From positions 1 to 64,000 of the forward strand of contig JAIBFA010000054.1 in the NCBI GenBank assembly GCA_019459325.1: DNA of 64,000 nucleotides, read 5' to 3'. Position numbers and translations under genes: made by a program. Positions 1 to 9,110 of the stretch are shown piece after piece (positions within the stretch are counted from its first letter, which is position 1; each line of letters starts with the position of its first letter). Source of the stretch: Thiobacillus sp. (GTDB lineage: Bacteria > Pseudomonadota > Gammaproteobacteria > Burkholderiales > Thiobacillaceae). The notes below the pieces were generated by a model that saw only the letters and a list, made by a program, of their open reading frames with translations, was not told where the DNA came from and ran no database searches.

Positions 1-428
1 CCTCTGGCGCCGCTTTTGTTTGGTTCAGCGGGAATTTTGAGAAGGCATCGAGCGCTGAGTCGTGCACACACCGGTTGGCAAAGAAACACCCCGCCCGAAA
101 TAAACCCCCCTGAAGCCCTAAACCAAAAACAAAAAAACCGGCGCCCCCCGCGCCCCCCCGAAAAACCCGGTTTGGCAGGAGGAGGAGCGCCTAGGGATAA
201 ACCCTACCGGGAGATCTACAAGGGAAATCAAATCAACCACCCAAGCTGAATATAGGCCGATAAACGGGTTCGCCATCGGCATAGTGATTCGGTTGAAGCA
301 GTTGTATTGAGTAACGGCGCGTTTGTTTTTTTCTTTAATCCGCCCTGGCAGGCTGGTGTGGCGCATCTTGCTGAATGCGGTCGAATCCCGCACCATACCG
401 GCCATTCGACTGAATGACCGGAGTGCCA
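1..428. other. Left-edge stretch without a supported gene
   Basis: No convincing gene is seen here. Positions about 100-180 are unusually rich in homopolymer runs of C and A, unlike the balanced high-GC coding sequence that follows. Short open frames on both strands lack a ribosome-binding site and any recognisable protein family. The right part (about 250-428) must hold the leader of the exopolysaccharide genes downstream, but I cannot point to a convincing promoter. The left part may be a contig end of poor quality or a degenerate intergenic region. Confidence 0.5.
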
Positions 429-1271
429 ATGAAAGACCATCGCGCATCATTCCTCGCCGCCATCGCGGTCTTGTCCATGCTGCTGTCCGGCTGCGAGCAG
501 CCGGCAACGACTGCCAAGAACGTTGCGGCAAAGGTGGACGGCGGAATCATCAGCCAAGCCGAGCTGGATCGTGCGATGGCTCGCCTGGACAAGCTGGGTG
601 CGGCTGAAACCCCCCAGGCGAGGGGCGAGGTCCTGGAAGCCTTGGTCGACCAGCATCTGATCAGCAATGCCGCCAAGGCAGCCAAACTGGACAAAGCGCC
701 GGACGTGGCGCTGGCCATGCAGCAGGCGCAGCGTCAGGTGCTGGTCGAGGCCTACATGGAGCGCCTGTTCAAGGACGTGGCCGCGCCTGCAGACACGGAA
801 ATCCAGGACTACTACACCCGCCACCCCGAATTATTCGCGCAGCGCAAGGTATACCGCGTTCAGGAACTGGAACTGCAACTCGATCCTGCGCGCGTTGCCG
901 AGGTGGAGGCTCAACTGAAACAGAGCCGGTCCCTGGCCGATTTTGCCAACTGGCTGAGCGGACAGGGTATCGACGGCAAGGCGGGGGTGGCAGTCAAGCC
1001 GGCGGAGCAGATTCCGGCCCCCATGCTGGCGCATCTCGCCAATATGAAAGAGGGCCAGGTGGTCGTGGTGCCGATGAAGGGTGGACGCGTCAGCGTGCTG
1101 CAATTGCAGGGCACCCAGTCGCAGCCTGTGACGCAGGAACAGGCCCGTGACGCCATCAAGCGTGTTCTGCTGGGCGAGAAGCGCAAAGCCCTGCTTGAGA
1201 CCGAAATCAAAAAACTGCGCAGCAGCGGCAAGGTGGAATATGCCAGCGGTTTCGCGCCTGCTCCGCAATGA
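429..1271 (+). CDS. epsD: EpsD-type lipoprotein peptidyl-prolyl isomerase
   Basis: A 280-residue exported protein. The N terminus has a lipoprotein signal ending in LSMLLSGC, so it is probably anchored in the membrane on the periplasmic side. The rest resembles the SurA/PpiC-like EpsD family of exopolysaccharide clusters: an N-terminal helical chaperone region, then a parvulin-like C-terminal region. The start at 429 is preferred over an upstream in-frame ATG at 414 because GGAG lies just before it. The stop overlaps the rmlB start by 4 bases (ATGA), so the two are probably translationally coupled. The family role in polymer export is known; the enzymatic activity here is inferred. Confidence 0.75.
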   Translation: MKDHRASFLAAIAVLSMLLSGCEQPATTAKNVAAKVDGGIISQAELDRAMARLDKLGAAETPQARGEVLEALVDQHLISNAAKAAKLDKAPDVALAMQQAQRQVLVEAYMERLFKDVAAPADTEIQDYYTRHPELFAQRKVYRVQELELQLDPARVAEVEAQLKQSRSLADFANWLSGQGIDGKAGVAVKPAEQIPAPMLAHLANMKEGQVVVVPMKGGRVSVLQLQGTQSQPVTQEQARDAIKRVLLGEKRKALLETEIKKLRSSGKVEYASGFAPAPQ

Positions 1272-2335
1272 TTCTGGTTACCGGCGGCGCGGGGTTTATC
1301 GGCGCCAACTTCATACTGGACTGGCTGGCTGCGGGAAATGAGCCTGTCGTCAATCTCGACAAACTGACTTACGCGGGCAATCTGGAAAATCTGCGGCCGC
1401 TGCAGGGGGATGCACGGCATATTTTCGTGCAGGCCGATATCGGCGACCGCGAGCGGGTTGAAACGCTGTTGCGCGAACATCGCCCTCGCGCGGTGATCAA
1501 TTTCGCGGCCGAAAGCCATGTCGACCGCTCCATCCACGGCCCCGGCGAGTTCATCCAGACCAATGTGGTCGGCACCTTCAACCTGCTGGAAGCGGTGCGC
1601 GCGCACTGGTCGCAATTGCCGGCTGACGAGCAGGCGGCATTCCGTTTCCTGCACGTGTCGACCGACGAGGTATACGGCTCGCTCGGGCCGGCCGATCCGG
1701 CGTTTTCCGAAACCACGGCGTATGCGCCGAACAGCCCGTATTCGGCATCGAAAGCCGCATCGGATCATCTGGTTCGCGCCTACCACCACACCTACGGCCT
1801 GCCGGTGCTGACCACCAACTGCTCGAACAATTACGGGCCGCTGCAGTTTCCCGAAAAGCTCATTCCGCTGATCATCCACAATGCGCTGGCAGGCAAGCCG
1901 CTGCCGGTCTATGGCGACGGCAGCAATGTCCGCGACTGGCTGTATGTGGGCGACCATTGCAGCGCGATCCGTCGTGTGCTGGAGGCCGGGCGGGTGGGGG
2001 ATGTCTATAACATCGGCGGCTGCAACGAAAAAACCAATCTCGTCGTGGTGAGCACCTTGTGCGCCATGCTCGATGTGTTGCATCCCGATTCACCCGTCAT
2101 CCCGCATGGCAGCCTGATTGCATTCGTCAAAGATCGGCCCGGCCACGACCAGCGCTATGCGATCGACGCCCGCAAGATCGAGCGCGAACTCGGGTGGACG
2201 CCGAGCGAGACCTTCGAGAGCGGGATCAAAAAGACGGTGGCGTGGTATCTGGACCATCAGGACTGGGTGGCCCACGTCACCAGTGGCGAATACCGCAACT
2301 GGGTATCCACAAATTACGCAGGCAATATGACATGA
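1268..2335 (+). CDS. rmlB: dTDP-glucose 4,6-dehydratase
   Basis: Second step of dTDP-L-rhamnose synthesis: converts dTDP-glucose to dTDP-4-keto-6-deoxyglucose. The 355-residue protein is full length for the extended short-chain dehydrogenase family. The NAD-binding glycine motif GGAGFIG is at residues 6-12, the catalytic STDE at 131-134 and the YxxxK pair at Tyr158/Lys162. It overlaps epsD by 4 bases upstream and rmlA by 4 bases downstream, so it belongs to a tightly coupled rmlB-A-C-D operon. Confidence 0.96.
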   Translation: MILVTGGAGFIGANFILDWLAAGNEPVVNLDKLTYAGNLENLRPLQGDARHIFVQADIGDRERVETLLREHRPRAVINFAAESHVDRSIHGPGEFIQTNVVGTFNLLEAVRAHWSQLPADEQAAFRFLHVSTDEVYGSLGPADPAFSETTAYAPNSPYSASKAASDHLVRAYHHTYGLPVLTTNCSNNYGPLQFPEKLIPLIIHNALAGKPLPVYGDGSNVRDWLYVGDHCSAIRRVLEAGRVGDVYNIGGCNEKTNLVVVSTLCAMLDVLHPDSPVIPHGSLIAFVKDRPGHDQRYAIDARKIERELGWTPSETFESGIKKTVAWYLDHQDWVAHVTSGEYRNWVSTNYAGNMT

Positions 2336-3216
2336 GCACGCGCAAGGGCATCATCCTCGCCGGCGGCTCCGGCACCCGGCTTTATCCCATCACGCAGGCG
2401 GTTTCCAAACAGCTGCTGCCGGTGTACGACAAGCCCATGGTGTACTACCCCCTGACCACGCTGATGCTGGCGGGAATCCGCGACATTCTGCTGATCTCGA
2501 CTCCGCAGGACACGCCGCGCTTCGAGCAGCTGCTGGGCGACGGTGCGCAGTGGGGGCTTAACATCCAATACGCGGTGCAGGCTGCGCCCGAAGGGCTGGC
2601 GCAGGCCCTCATTATCGGCAGCGATTTCATCGGAACCGATCCCTGCGCCCTGGTACTGGGCGACAACATTTTCTACGGCCACGAGTTGAGCCAGGATTTG
2701 CAGGCGGCGGAGCAACGAACGCATGGTGCCACAGTGTTTGCCTATCCGGTGCATGATCCTGAGCGTTACGGGGTGGTCGAGTTCGACGCCGCCGGGCATG
2801 CGGTCAGCCTCGAGGAAAAGCCGGCCAAGCCCAAGTCGCGCTATGCCGTCACTGGCCTGTACTTCTACGACAACCGGGTGATTGACGTCGCGCGTGCGTT
2901 GACGCCCTCGCGGCGCGGCGAGCTCGAGATCACCGACGTCAACCGCCAGTACCTCGAGTGGGGCGAGCTCGACGTCCAGGTGATGGGACGCGGCCAGGCC
3001 TGGCTCGACACCGGCACCCATGATTCGCTGATCGAGGCGGCGCTGTATATCCAGACCATCGAGAAGCGCCAGGGCCTGAAGATCGCCTGCCCCGAGGAAA
3101 TCGCCTACCGTCAGGGCTTCATTGATGCCGCGCAATTGCAGGCGCTGGCGCAACCGTTGATGAAAAACGGCTACGGGCGCTATCTGATCGACGTGCTGAA
3201 CGACCGGGTGTTCTGA
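2332..3216 (+). CDS. rmlA: Glucose-1-phosphate thymidylyltransferase
   Basis: First step of the rhamnose pathway: glucose-1-phosphate plus dTTP to dTDP-glucose. The 294-residue protein begins with the nucleotidyltransferase signature GGSGTRLYP near residues 11-19 and continues with the typical KPMVYYPL segment. The ATG at 2332 overlaps the rmlB stop (ATGA). An in-frame extension upstream to 2059 is only the shadow of rmlB. The stop and the rmlC start share one base. Confidence 0.96.
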   Translation: MSTRKGIILAGGSGTRLYPITQAVSKQLLPVYDKPMVYYPLTTLMLAGIRDILLISTPQDTPRFEQLLGDGAQWGLNIQYAVQAAPEGLAQALIIGSDFIGTDPCALVLGDNIFYGHELSQDLQAAEQRTHGATVFAYPVHDPERYGVVEFDAAGHAVSLEEKPAKPKSRYAVTGLYFYDNRVIDVARALTPSRRGELEITDVNRQYLEWGELDVQVMGRGQAWLDTGTHDSLIEAALYIQTIEKRQGLKIACPEEIAYRQGFIDAAQLQALAQPLMKNGYGRYLIDVLNDRVF

Positions 3217-3758
3217 TGCAGGTGATCGCCACCCAGCACCCCGATGTCTTGCTGCTGCGGCCCAAGGTATACGGCGATGCACGCGGCTTCTTTTTCGAAA
3301 GCTATAACCGCAAGGCCTTTGCCGAACTCGGCATCGACGCCGAATTCGTACAGGACAACCACTCGCGCTCGGCAAAGGGCGTCCTGCGCGGCCTGCATTA
3401 CCAGATCAGCCAGCCGCAGGGCAAGCTGGTGCGGGTGGCGGCAGGCGAGGTGTTCGACGTGGCGGTCGACCTGCGCCGCAGTTCGCCGCACTTCGGCCGC
3501 GTCGCCACCTTCCGGCTGTCAGCCGAGACGCACGAGATGGCGTGGATTCCGCCAGGATTCGCGCACGGCTTTCTGGTGCTGTCCGACCACGCCGAATTTC
3601 TCTACAAGACCACTGATTACTATGCGCCACAGTTCGAGCGCTGCCTGCTGTGGAACGACCCGGCTATGAACATCGCCTGGCCTCTGGACGATGAGCCGCT
3701 GCTGTCCGCCAAGGACCAGGCCGGCCTGCCGCTCGCCGAATGCGAGGTGTTCGCGTGA
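3216..3758 (+). CDS. rmlC: dTDP-4-dehydrorhamnose 3,5-epimerase
   Basis: Third step of dTDP-L-rhamnose synthesis, a cupin-fold epimerase of 180 residues, the normal length. Family residues are visible: the conserved VLRGLHYQ motif with His61, Lys70 in PQGKLVRV, and the tyrosine-rich active-site stretch YKTTDYYAP. It starts on the last base of the rmlA stop and ends in a GTGA overlap with rmlD. Confidence 0.96.
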   Translation: MQVIATQHPDVLLLRPKVYGDARGFFFESYNRKAFAELGIDAEFVQDNHSRSAKGVLRGLHYQISQPQGKLVRVAAGEVFDVAVDLRRSSPHFGRVATFRLSAETHEMAWIPPGFAHGFLVLSDHAEFLYKTTDYYAPQFERCLLWNDPAMNIAWPLDDEPLLSAKDQAGLPLAECEVFA

Positions 3759-4633
3759 GGATCCTGCTCACCGGCGTCAACGGTCAGGTGGGCTGGGAAT
3801 TGCAACGTACGCTGGCGCCGCTGGGCGAGGTGATTGCCGTGGACCGCAACCGGCTCGATCTTGCCGACAAGGCAGGCATTCGCCGCAGCGTGGCGGCGAT
3901 CGCGCCGGACCTGATCGTCAATCCGGCCGCCTACACGGCGGTCGACAAGGCCGAATCCGAGCCCGATCTGGCGCACGCCATCAACGCCGTCGCAGCAGGC
4001 GAGTTGGCCGCCTGTGGCATTCCGCTGGTGCACTTTTCCACCGACTACGTATTCGATGGGCGCAAGTCCGACGCGTACACGGAAGACGACACGCCGAACG
4101 CGCTGGGAGTCTACGGTGCGAGCAAGCTGGCCGGGGAACAGGCGGTTGCGCGCACGGGCATTCCGCACCTGATCCTGCGCACCAGCTGGGTCTACGGCCT
4201 GCGCGGGCGCAATTTCCTGCTGACCATGCAACGGCTGGCGCGCGAGCGCGACACCCTGGCGGTGGTCGACGACCAGTTCGGCGCGCCAACCTGGTCGCGC
4301 CTGATTGCCGAGGCCACGGCTTTGGTGGTTGCGCGCTGGCTGGATCGACCCGATCAAACTGCAACGTCCGGGATATATCATCTGAGCTGCGGCGGGCGCA
4401 CCAGCTGGCACGGCTTCGCTGCGGCGATCCTGGCGCAGATGACCGGTGCGGATCAAAAGCTGGCCCGCCTCACGGCGATTCCAAGCTCCGGCTATCCGAC
4501 CCCTGCGGCGCGTCCGGCCAACTCGCAGCTGAACTGCGACCGGCTGGCGGAGACGTTCGGCGTACGCCTGCCCGGCTGGGAAACCGCGCTGGCCCTGTGC
4601 CTGGAACAGAATTTGCCTCAATCGACGACATGA
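3755..4633 (+). CDS. rmlD: dTDP-4-dehydrorhamnose reductase
   Basis: Last step of dTDP-L-rhamnose synthesis, NAD(P)H-dependent reduction. The GTG at 3755, overlapping the rmlC stop as GTGA, is chosen as start. It gives 292 residues and places the beta-alpha-beta motif GVNGQVG at residues 7-13, as expected. The YGASKLAGE segment carries the catalytic YxxxK pair. An ATG 15 bases upstream (3740) would add five residues inside rmlC. The gene order B-A-C-D differs from the enterobacterial B-D-A-C order. Confidence 0.94.
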   Translation: MRILLTGVNGQVGWELQRTLAPLGEVIAVDRNRLDLADKAGIRRSVAAIAPDLIVNPAAYTAVDKAESEPDLAHAINAVAAGELAACGIPLVHFSTDYVFDGRKSDAYTEDDTPNALGVYGASKLAGEQAVARTGIPHLILRTSWVYGLRGRNFLLTMQRLARERDTLAVVDDQFGAPTWSRLIAEATALVVARWLDRPDQTATSGIYHLSCGGRTSWHGFAAAILAQMTGADQKLARLTAIPSSGYPTPAARPANSQLNCDRLAETFGVRLPGWETALALCLEQNLPQSTT

Positions 4634-4654
4634 CTTTTTAACAGGGCACACGAC

Positions 4655-6076
4655 ATGACCACACTTCATCCCGTGATTCTTTCCGGTGGCTCGGGCACCC
4701 GCCTGTGGCCCTTGTCCCGCGCGGCCTTGCCCAAGCAGCTGCTGCCGCTTGCCAGCGACCACAGTCTGCTGCAGGACACTGTCAGCCGTTTGGCAGACAT
4801 GCCGGAAATGGCCGCGCCCATGATGGTATGCAACGTCGAGCACCGCTTCATGATTGCCGAGCAGATGCGCCAGATCGGCACCCAGCCGCGCGCCATCGTG
4901 CTGGAGCCGGTGGGGCGCAACACCGCACCGGCCATTGCGGTGGCGGCCCTGATGCTGTCGCGCGACGATCCAGACGCGCTGATGCTGGTGCTGCCCGCCG
5001 ACCACCTGATCGGCGACGTGGCGGCATTTCATGCCGCCATCCGCACGGCGGCGCAGGCGGCGCAGAACGGCCACCTCGCCACCTTCGGCATCGTCGCCGC
5101 CACCCCCGAAACCGGTTACGGCTATATCCGCAAGGGCGCGCAGTTGGCCGATAGCGCCGGCGCCTACGAGGTGGCGGCCTTCGTCGAAAAACCCGACCTC
5201 GCCACCGCCCAGCAGTATGTCGATTCCGGCGACTATTTCTGGAACAGCGGCATGTTCCTGTTCCGCGCGTCGGATTTTCTCAAGGAACTGCAGGCCTTGC
5301 GTCCGGACATTCTGGATGCCAGCCGCGCCGCGCTCGATGCCGCCACGCCCGACCTCGATTTCGTGCGGCTTGCGCCCGCCGAATTCGAGGCCTGCCCGTC
5401 GGAGTCGGTCGACTATGCGGTGATGGAACACACCCGCCGTGCCGCCGTGGTGCCAGCCGACATGGCGTGGAACGACATCGGCGCCTGGTCGGCATTGTGG
5501 GACGTGGCGGTGAAAGACGGGCAGGGCAATGCTGTCCGCGGCGACGTCATGCTGGAAAATGCCAGCAACAATTTCGTTCGTGCCGAAACCCGCATGGTGG
5601 CGATGCTCGGCGTGTCCGACCTAGTGGTGGTGGAAACCGCCGATGTGGTGCTGGTGGCGAATAAGGACCAGGTGCAGGACGTAAAAAAACTGGTCGATCG
5701 CCTGAAGGCCGAAAAGCGCTGCGAGCACCTAGTCCACAAGCAGGTTTACCGCCCGTGGGGCTGGTACGAGGGGATCGACGAAGGCGAGCGCTTCCAGGTC
5801 AAGCGCATCATGGTCAAGCCGGGCGAGAAACTTAGCCTGCAGATGCATCACCATCGCGCCGAACACTGGATCGTGGTGTCCGGCACTGCCAGCGTCACCT
5901 GCGGCGAGGAGGTCATGCTGCTGACCGAAAACCAGTCGACCTACATTCCCTTGGGCACGACGCACCGGCTGGAGAACCCAGGCAAGATCGATCTGCACAT
6001 GATTGAGGTGCAGTCGGGAACCTATCTGGGCGAGGACGATATCGTTCGCTTCGAGGATATCTACAAGCGCAATTGA
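4655..6076 (+). CDS. manC: Mannose-1-phosphate guanylyltransferase / mannose-6-phosphate isomerase
   Basis: Bifunctional type II enzyme making GDP-mannose. Residues about 1-340 form the nucleotidyltransferase domain, with the signature LSGGSGTRLWPLSR near the start. The last 120 or so residues form the cupin isomerase domain, with the metal-site histidines in MHHHRAEHW. The length of 473 residues is standard for the AlgA/ManC family. It follows rmlD by 21 bases and probably shares its transcript. Together they point to an exopolysaccharide containing rhamnose and mannose-derived sugars. Confidence 0.95.
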   Translation: MTTLHPVILSGGSGTRLWPLSRAALPKQLLPLASDHSLLQDTVSRLADMPEMAAPMMVCNVEHRFMIAEQMRQIGTQPRAIVLEPVGRNTAPAIAVAALMLSRDDPDALMLVLPADHLIGDVAAFHAAIRTAAQAAQNGHLATFGIVAATPETGYGYIRKGAQLADSAGAYEVAAFVEKPDLATAQQYVDSGDYFWNSGMFLFRASDFLKELQALRPDILDASRAALDAATPDLDFVRLAPAEFEACPSESVDYAVMEHTRRAAVVPADMAWNDIGAWSALWDVAVKDGQGNAVRGDVMLENASNNFVRAETRMVAMLGVSDLVVVETADVVLVANKDQVQDVKKLVDRLKAEKRCEHLVHKQVYRPWGWYEGIDEGERFQVKRIMVKPGEKLSLQMHHHRAEHWIVVSGTASVTCGEEVMLLTENQSTYIPLGTTHRLENPGKIDLHMIEVQSGTYLGEDDIVRFEDIYKRN

Positions 6077-6156
6077 GAGGCTTTCAGACCGCACACGCAC
6101 TGTAAATTCGCGGGGTATTTCCGCAAGCCCTTGTTATTCCATGTTGTTTGAACAGC

Positions 6157-6183
6157 CGGGTGGCGTCTGACGAACGCCACCCG
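6157..6183. terminator. Perfect 10-bp stem hairpin after manC
   Basis: CGGGTGGCGT (6157-6166) and ACGCCACCCG (6174-6183) are perfectly complementary around a 7-base loop. It lies 80 bases after manC and 180 before flhD. No T-tract follows, so it is either a non-canonical terminator for the polysaccharide operon or an RNA/protein-binding structure. Confidence 0.45.
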
Positions 6184-6203
6184 TATGCATTTAACTGCCC
6201 AGG

Positions 6204-6223
6204 GTTTGTCTTGTAGGACAAAC
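6204..6223. promoter_or_regulatory. Inverted repeat upstream of flhDC
   Basis: GTTTGTC (6204-6210) and GACAAAC (6217-6223) form a perfect 7-bp inverted repeat with a 6-base centre. It lies in the 289-bp region before flhD. The symmetry suits a dimeric regulator acting on the flagellar master operon. The regulator is unknown. Confidence 0.4.
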
Positions 6224-6365
6224 ACTGACGTCGCGGGTTATTCATATCGGTCCGGCAATACAGCGCTTATCCACATTAACTTTCCCGGGTGTCGTCCGAA
6301 AACGAATTCACCACGCTGACTTAAGTGTGAATTCGAAAAAAATTCAACGAAGAAGGACGGACAAA

Positions 6366-6680
6366 ATGAAAATGGACGAAATGCTGGACGAAATGCGCGA
6401 TGTCAATCTCAGCTATCTGATGCTGGCGCAGAACATGATCCAACACGACAAGGCCACCGCCATTTTTCGTCTGGGTATCAGCCAGGACGTTGCCGACCTG
6501 ATCGAGGCGCTGACCCCCGCACAGATTCTCAAGCTGGCCGGCTCCGGCATGCTGGTCTCGCGCTTCCGCTTCGATGACGGCGTGGTGCTGAACATGCTGA
6601 CCAGCTACACCAAGGACCGTGCCCTTGCGCAGTCGCACGCCGCGATCCTGATGGCGGGCCAGGCCATGGCCTTTGCCTGA
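6366..6680 (+). CDS. flhD: Flagellar transcriptional activator subunit FlhD
   Basis: Subunit of the FlhD4C2 master activator of flagellar genes. 104 residues, with the family pattern DEMRDVNLSYLMLAQNMI near the N terminus and the C-terminal recognition region. The ATG at 6366 is preceded by AAGGA with 8-base spacing. Upstream in-frame codons have no ribosome site. It is followed 43 bases later by flhC. Confidence 0.95.
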   Translation: MKMDEMLDEMRDVNLSYLMLAQNMIQHDKATAIFRLGISQDVADLIEALTPAQILKLAGSGMLVSRFRFDDGVVLNMLTSYTKDRALAQSHAAILMAGQAMAFA

Positions 6681-6723
6681 TTCGGCTGTTCACCACCGCA
6701 ACGCACAAAAAGGGAATGTCCGA

Positions 6724-7278
6724 ATGAGCAAGAAAAGTCTGTTGACCGAAATGCGTGACACCCAGCTGGCGATCGAACTGATCGAACTTGGCGCCCGTCC
6801 CCAGGTGCTGGAATCCGAAACCACGCTGTCGCGCGAACGCTTGCTCAAGCTGTACAAGGAAGTCAAAGGCGTGTCACCGCCCAAAGGCATGCTGCCGTTC
6901 TCGACCGACTGGTTCCTGACCTGGCTGCCCAACGTGCACTCCTCGCTGTTCATCAACATTCACCGCTATATCACCAAGAACAGCGACTGCAGCGGCATCG
7001 AAGCCGTGCTCAAGAGCTACCGTCTGTATCAGGAATACCTGCATACCAACCAGATCGAAGCCGTGTTGAGCTTCACCCGTGCCTGGACGTTGAACCGTTT
7101 TTTTGAGAGCCGCATGCTCGAAACCGCCGTGTGCAGCGATTGCGGCGGCCACTTCGTGGTTCATCCGGACGACCTGCATGACAAATATGTCTGCGGCCTG
7201 TGCAACATGCCCGCGCGCGCCGGAAAAACGCGCAAAGCCAAGGCCGCGGCCCAGATCGAGCTGACCGCCGCCGCCTGA
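6724..7278 (+). CDS. flhC: Flagellar transcriptional activator subunit FlhC
   Basis: DNA-binding partner of FlhD in the class I flagellar regulator. 184 residues. The zinc-binding site is complete: Cys137, Cys140, Cys157 and Cys160 in the pattern CxxC-N16-CxxC. AGGGAA precedes the ATG at 6724. The upstream in-frame codons belong to the flhD overlap region. With FlhD it probably drives the motAB, flhBAFG-fliA genes that follow. Confidence 0.96.
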   Translation: MSKKSLLTEMRDTQLAIELIELGARPQVLESETTLSRERLLKLYKEVKGVSPPKGMLPFSTDWFLTWLPNVHSSLFINIHRYITKNSDCSGIEAVLKSYRLYQEYLHTNQIEAVLSFTRAWTLNRFFESRMLETAVCSDCGGHFVVHPDDLHDKYVCGLCNMPARAGKTRKAKAAAQIELTAAA

Positions 7279-7301
7279 CCGATTTCCCTGGACTTCCGGT
7301 G

Positions 7302-8060
7302 ATGATGCGTCTGCCGGTCGGTCTCCAGTCGCTCGTCATCCAGTTCGCCGCCGTATTGCTGACAGCGCCGCTGTCCCCCCTGCTGCACATCCTGTTTTCG
7401 TATCAAGCCGCCCTGTGGCAACTCGCTCTCGCACAAGGGACGATCGCCGCCCTGCTTAGCATGCTCTGGCGGCAGCCGGCCTGGTGGCCTCCCCTGCATT
7501 TCGGTTTCCTGCCTGCTGTCCTGCTGGCCCGGCAGATGAGCCTGCCTGCCTGGGTTTACCTGGCGGCATTCCTGCTGCTGGTACTGTTTTACTGGAGCAC
7601 GTTCCGTACCCGGGTGCCGTTGTACCTGTCGGACCGCAAGGCCTGGCAGGGCCTGATTCCCTTGCTGCCCGAGACACAGTCATTCCGCTTCATCGACCTC
7701 GGCAGCGGCCTGGGGGGCGTACCGTTTTATCTGGAGCCGCGTTTTCCGCAGGGCCGCCTCTACGGCACCGAAATTGCCCCGGCGCCCTGGTTCATCAGCC
7801 GTTTGCGTGCTGGGCTCAAACGCAGCCGGGTGACCTTCATGCGGCGCGATTATGCAACGCTCGATCTGGCCGATTTCGATGTGGTGTTTGCCTTCCTTTC
7901 ACCTGCTGCCATGCCCGGTCTGTGGCAACAGGCACAAACCCAGATGCGCAGCGGCAGCCTGTTCATCAGCCTGTCGTTCGACGTGAACGCACGGCAGCCG
8001 GACCAGGTGGTGAAACTGGCCGAAGGTGCACGGCACACCTTGTATGCGTGGCGAATGTGA
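7302..8060 (+). CDS. Membrane-anchored SAM-dependent methyltransferase-like protein
   Basis: About 252 residues. The first 100 or so residues contain several hydrophobic helices, ending near LVLFYWSTF. A soluble class I methyltransferase-like domain follows: motif I is FIDLGSGLGGVPFYLEPRFP, then an acidic strand end (YGTEIAP) and the later motif DFDVVFAFLSPAAM. The substrate is unknown. It sits between flhC and motA in the same direction, 23 bases after flhC, so it may be part of the flagellar regulon. The start (ATG 7302, ATG 7305 or GTG 7299) is uncertain because the ribosome site is weak. Confidence 0.7.
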   Translation: MMRLPVGLQSLVIQFAAVLLTAPLSPLLHILFSYQAALWQLALAQGTIAALLSMLWRQPAWWPPLHFGFLPAVLLARQMSLPAWVYLAAFLLLVLFYWSTFRTRVPLYLSDRKAWQGLIPLLPETQSFRFIDLGSGLGGVPFYLEPRFPQGRLYGTEIAPAPWFISRLRAGLKRSRVTFMRRDYATLDLADFDVVFAFLSPAAMPGLWQQAQTQMRSGSLFISLSFDVNARQPDQVVKLAEGARHTLYAWRM

Positions 8061-8094
8061 GGTCAGGGCAGGTGGAAATACTGATACTGCGCCA

Positions 8095-8121
8095 TCAAGT
8101 TTCCTTCAATCTGGTCGAATC
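8095..8121 (+). promoter_or_regulatory. Possible sigma-28 (FliA) promoter before motA
   Basis: TCAAGTTT (8095-8102), then 11 bases, then GTCGAATC (8114-8121). The -35-like half and the spacing fit the flagellar sigma-28 pattern. The -10 half matches only in part (core CGA). It lies about 95 bases upstream of motA. Confidence 0.35.
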
Positions 8122-8215
8122 CTCATTCTGAGAGCCCCGCCTTACGAATGCAGAAAATCGGTGCAGGGTGGAGTCCGCTCCCACCCGGTAAATCAATCAA
8201 AAGGAACAGACGGTC

Positions 8216-9076
8216 GTGCTAGTCATCGTTGGATATATCGTTGTGGTGCTCAGTGTCTTCGGCGGCTTCGCTCTGGCGGGCGGGCACCTGGCTGCGCTGT
8301 TCCAGCCGCTGGAACTGCTGATGATCGGAGGCGGGGCGGGGGGGGCATTTCTGGTAGGCAACAATGGCAAGGCCGTCAAGGCCACGCTGAAGGCGCTGCC
8401 CACCGTGTTGAAGGGTTCGAAATACACCCGCGCGCTGTACATGGACATGATGGCGCTGCTGTATGAACTGCTCACCAAGATCCGCAAGGAAGGCCTGATG
8501 TCGGTGGAGGCCGATGTCGATTCACCCGAGAGCAGCCCGCTGTTCACGAAATATCCGACGATCATGGCCGATCATCACATCGTCGAATTCCTCACCGACT
8601 ATCTGCGGCTGATGGTGAGCGGCAGCATGAATGCCTTTGAAATCGAAAACCTGATGGACAACGAAATCGAAACCCATCATCACGAAGGCGAGGTGCCTGC
8701 TCACGTTATCGCCAAGCTCGGTGACGGCCTGCCCGCATTCGGCATCGTGGCAGCGGTGATGGGCGTGGTGCACACGATGGAATCGGTTCACCTGCCGCCG
8801 GCGGAACTGGGCATCCTGATTGCGCATGCGCTGGTCGGCACCTTCCTCGGTATTTTGCTGGCCTATGGTTTTGTGGGCCCGCTGGCCAGCCTGCTCGAGC
8901 AGAAACTGCACGAATCGACCAAGATGTTCCAGTGCGTCAAGGTCACCCTGCTGGCCAGCATCAACGGCTATGCGCCGGCGATTGCGGTCGAGTTCGGACG
9001 CAAGGTGCTGTTTTCGACCGAGCGTCCTTCCTTCAGCGAGCTGGAAGCGCACGTCAAGGGCGCGAAGTCGCGCTGA
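8216..9076 (+). CDS. motA: Flagellar motor stator protein MotA
   Basis: Proton-channel stator subunit in the inner membrane, 286 residues, as in E. coli. It starts with GTG at 8216 with AAGGAA about 10 bases before. N-terminal helices (VIVGYIVVVLSVFGGFALAG), the cytoplasmic charged loop, and the C-terminal helix pair with DGLPAFGIVAAVMGVVHT and ALVGTFLGILLAYG match MotA. motB follows 34 bases later. Confidence 0.96.
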   Translation: MLVIVGYIVVVLSVFGGFALAGGHLAALFQPLELLMIGGGAGGAFLVGNNGKAVKATLKALPTVLKGSKYTRALYMDMMALLYELLTKIRKEGLMSVEADVDSPESSPLFTKYPTIMADHHIVEFLTDYLRLMVSGSMNAFEIENLMDNEIETHHHEGEVPAHVIAKLGDGLPAFGIVAAVMGVVHTMESVHLPPAELGILIAHALVGTFLGILLAYGFVGPLASLLEQKLHESTKMFQCVKVTLLASINGYAPAIAVEFGRKVLFSTERPSFSELEAHVKGAKSR

Positions 9077-9110
9077 TTGCCTTGCTGCCAGGTCAGGATA
9101 ACAGCAGAAA

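Noticed and set aside
16-249. Open frame of 77 codons at the left edge
   Set aside because: Proline- and arginine-rich translation of low-complexity DNA, no ribosome site and no family.
256-263. GCCGATAA, a perfect sigma-28 -10 box at the left edge
   Set aside because: The -35 position 15 bases upstream reads CCAC rather than TAAA, and no flagellar gene follows.
346-374. Possible sigma-54 promoter (TGGC ... TTGCT) before epsD
   Set aside because: The GG and GC elements are not 10 bases apart in any register; distances of 8 or 12 were found instead.
911-2083. Long antisense frames, for example opposite epsD/rmlB, lon, dapE and the ABC exporter
   Set aside because: They are shadows of high-GC codon use; the opposite strand holds the recognised family motifs.
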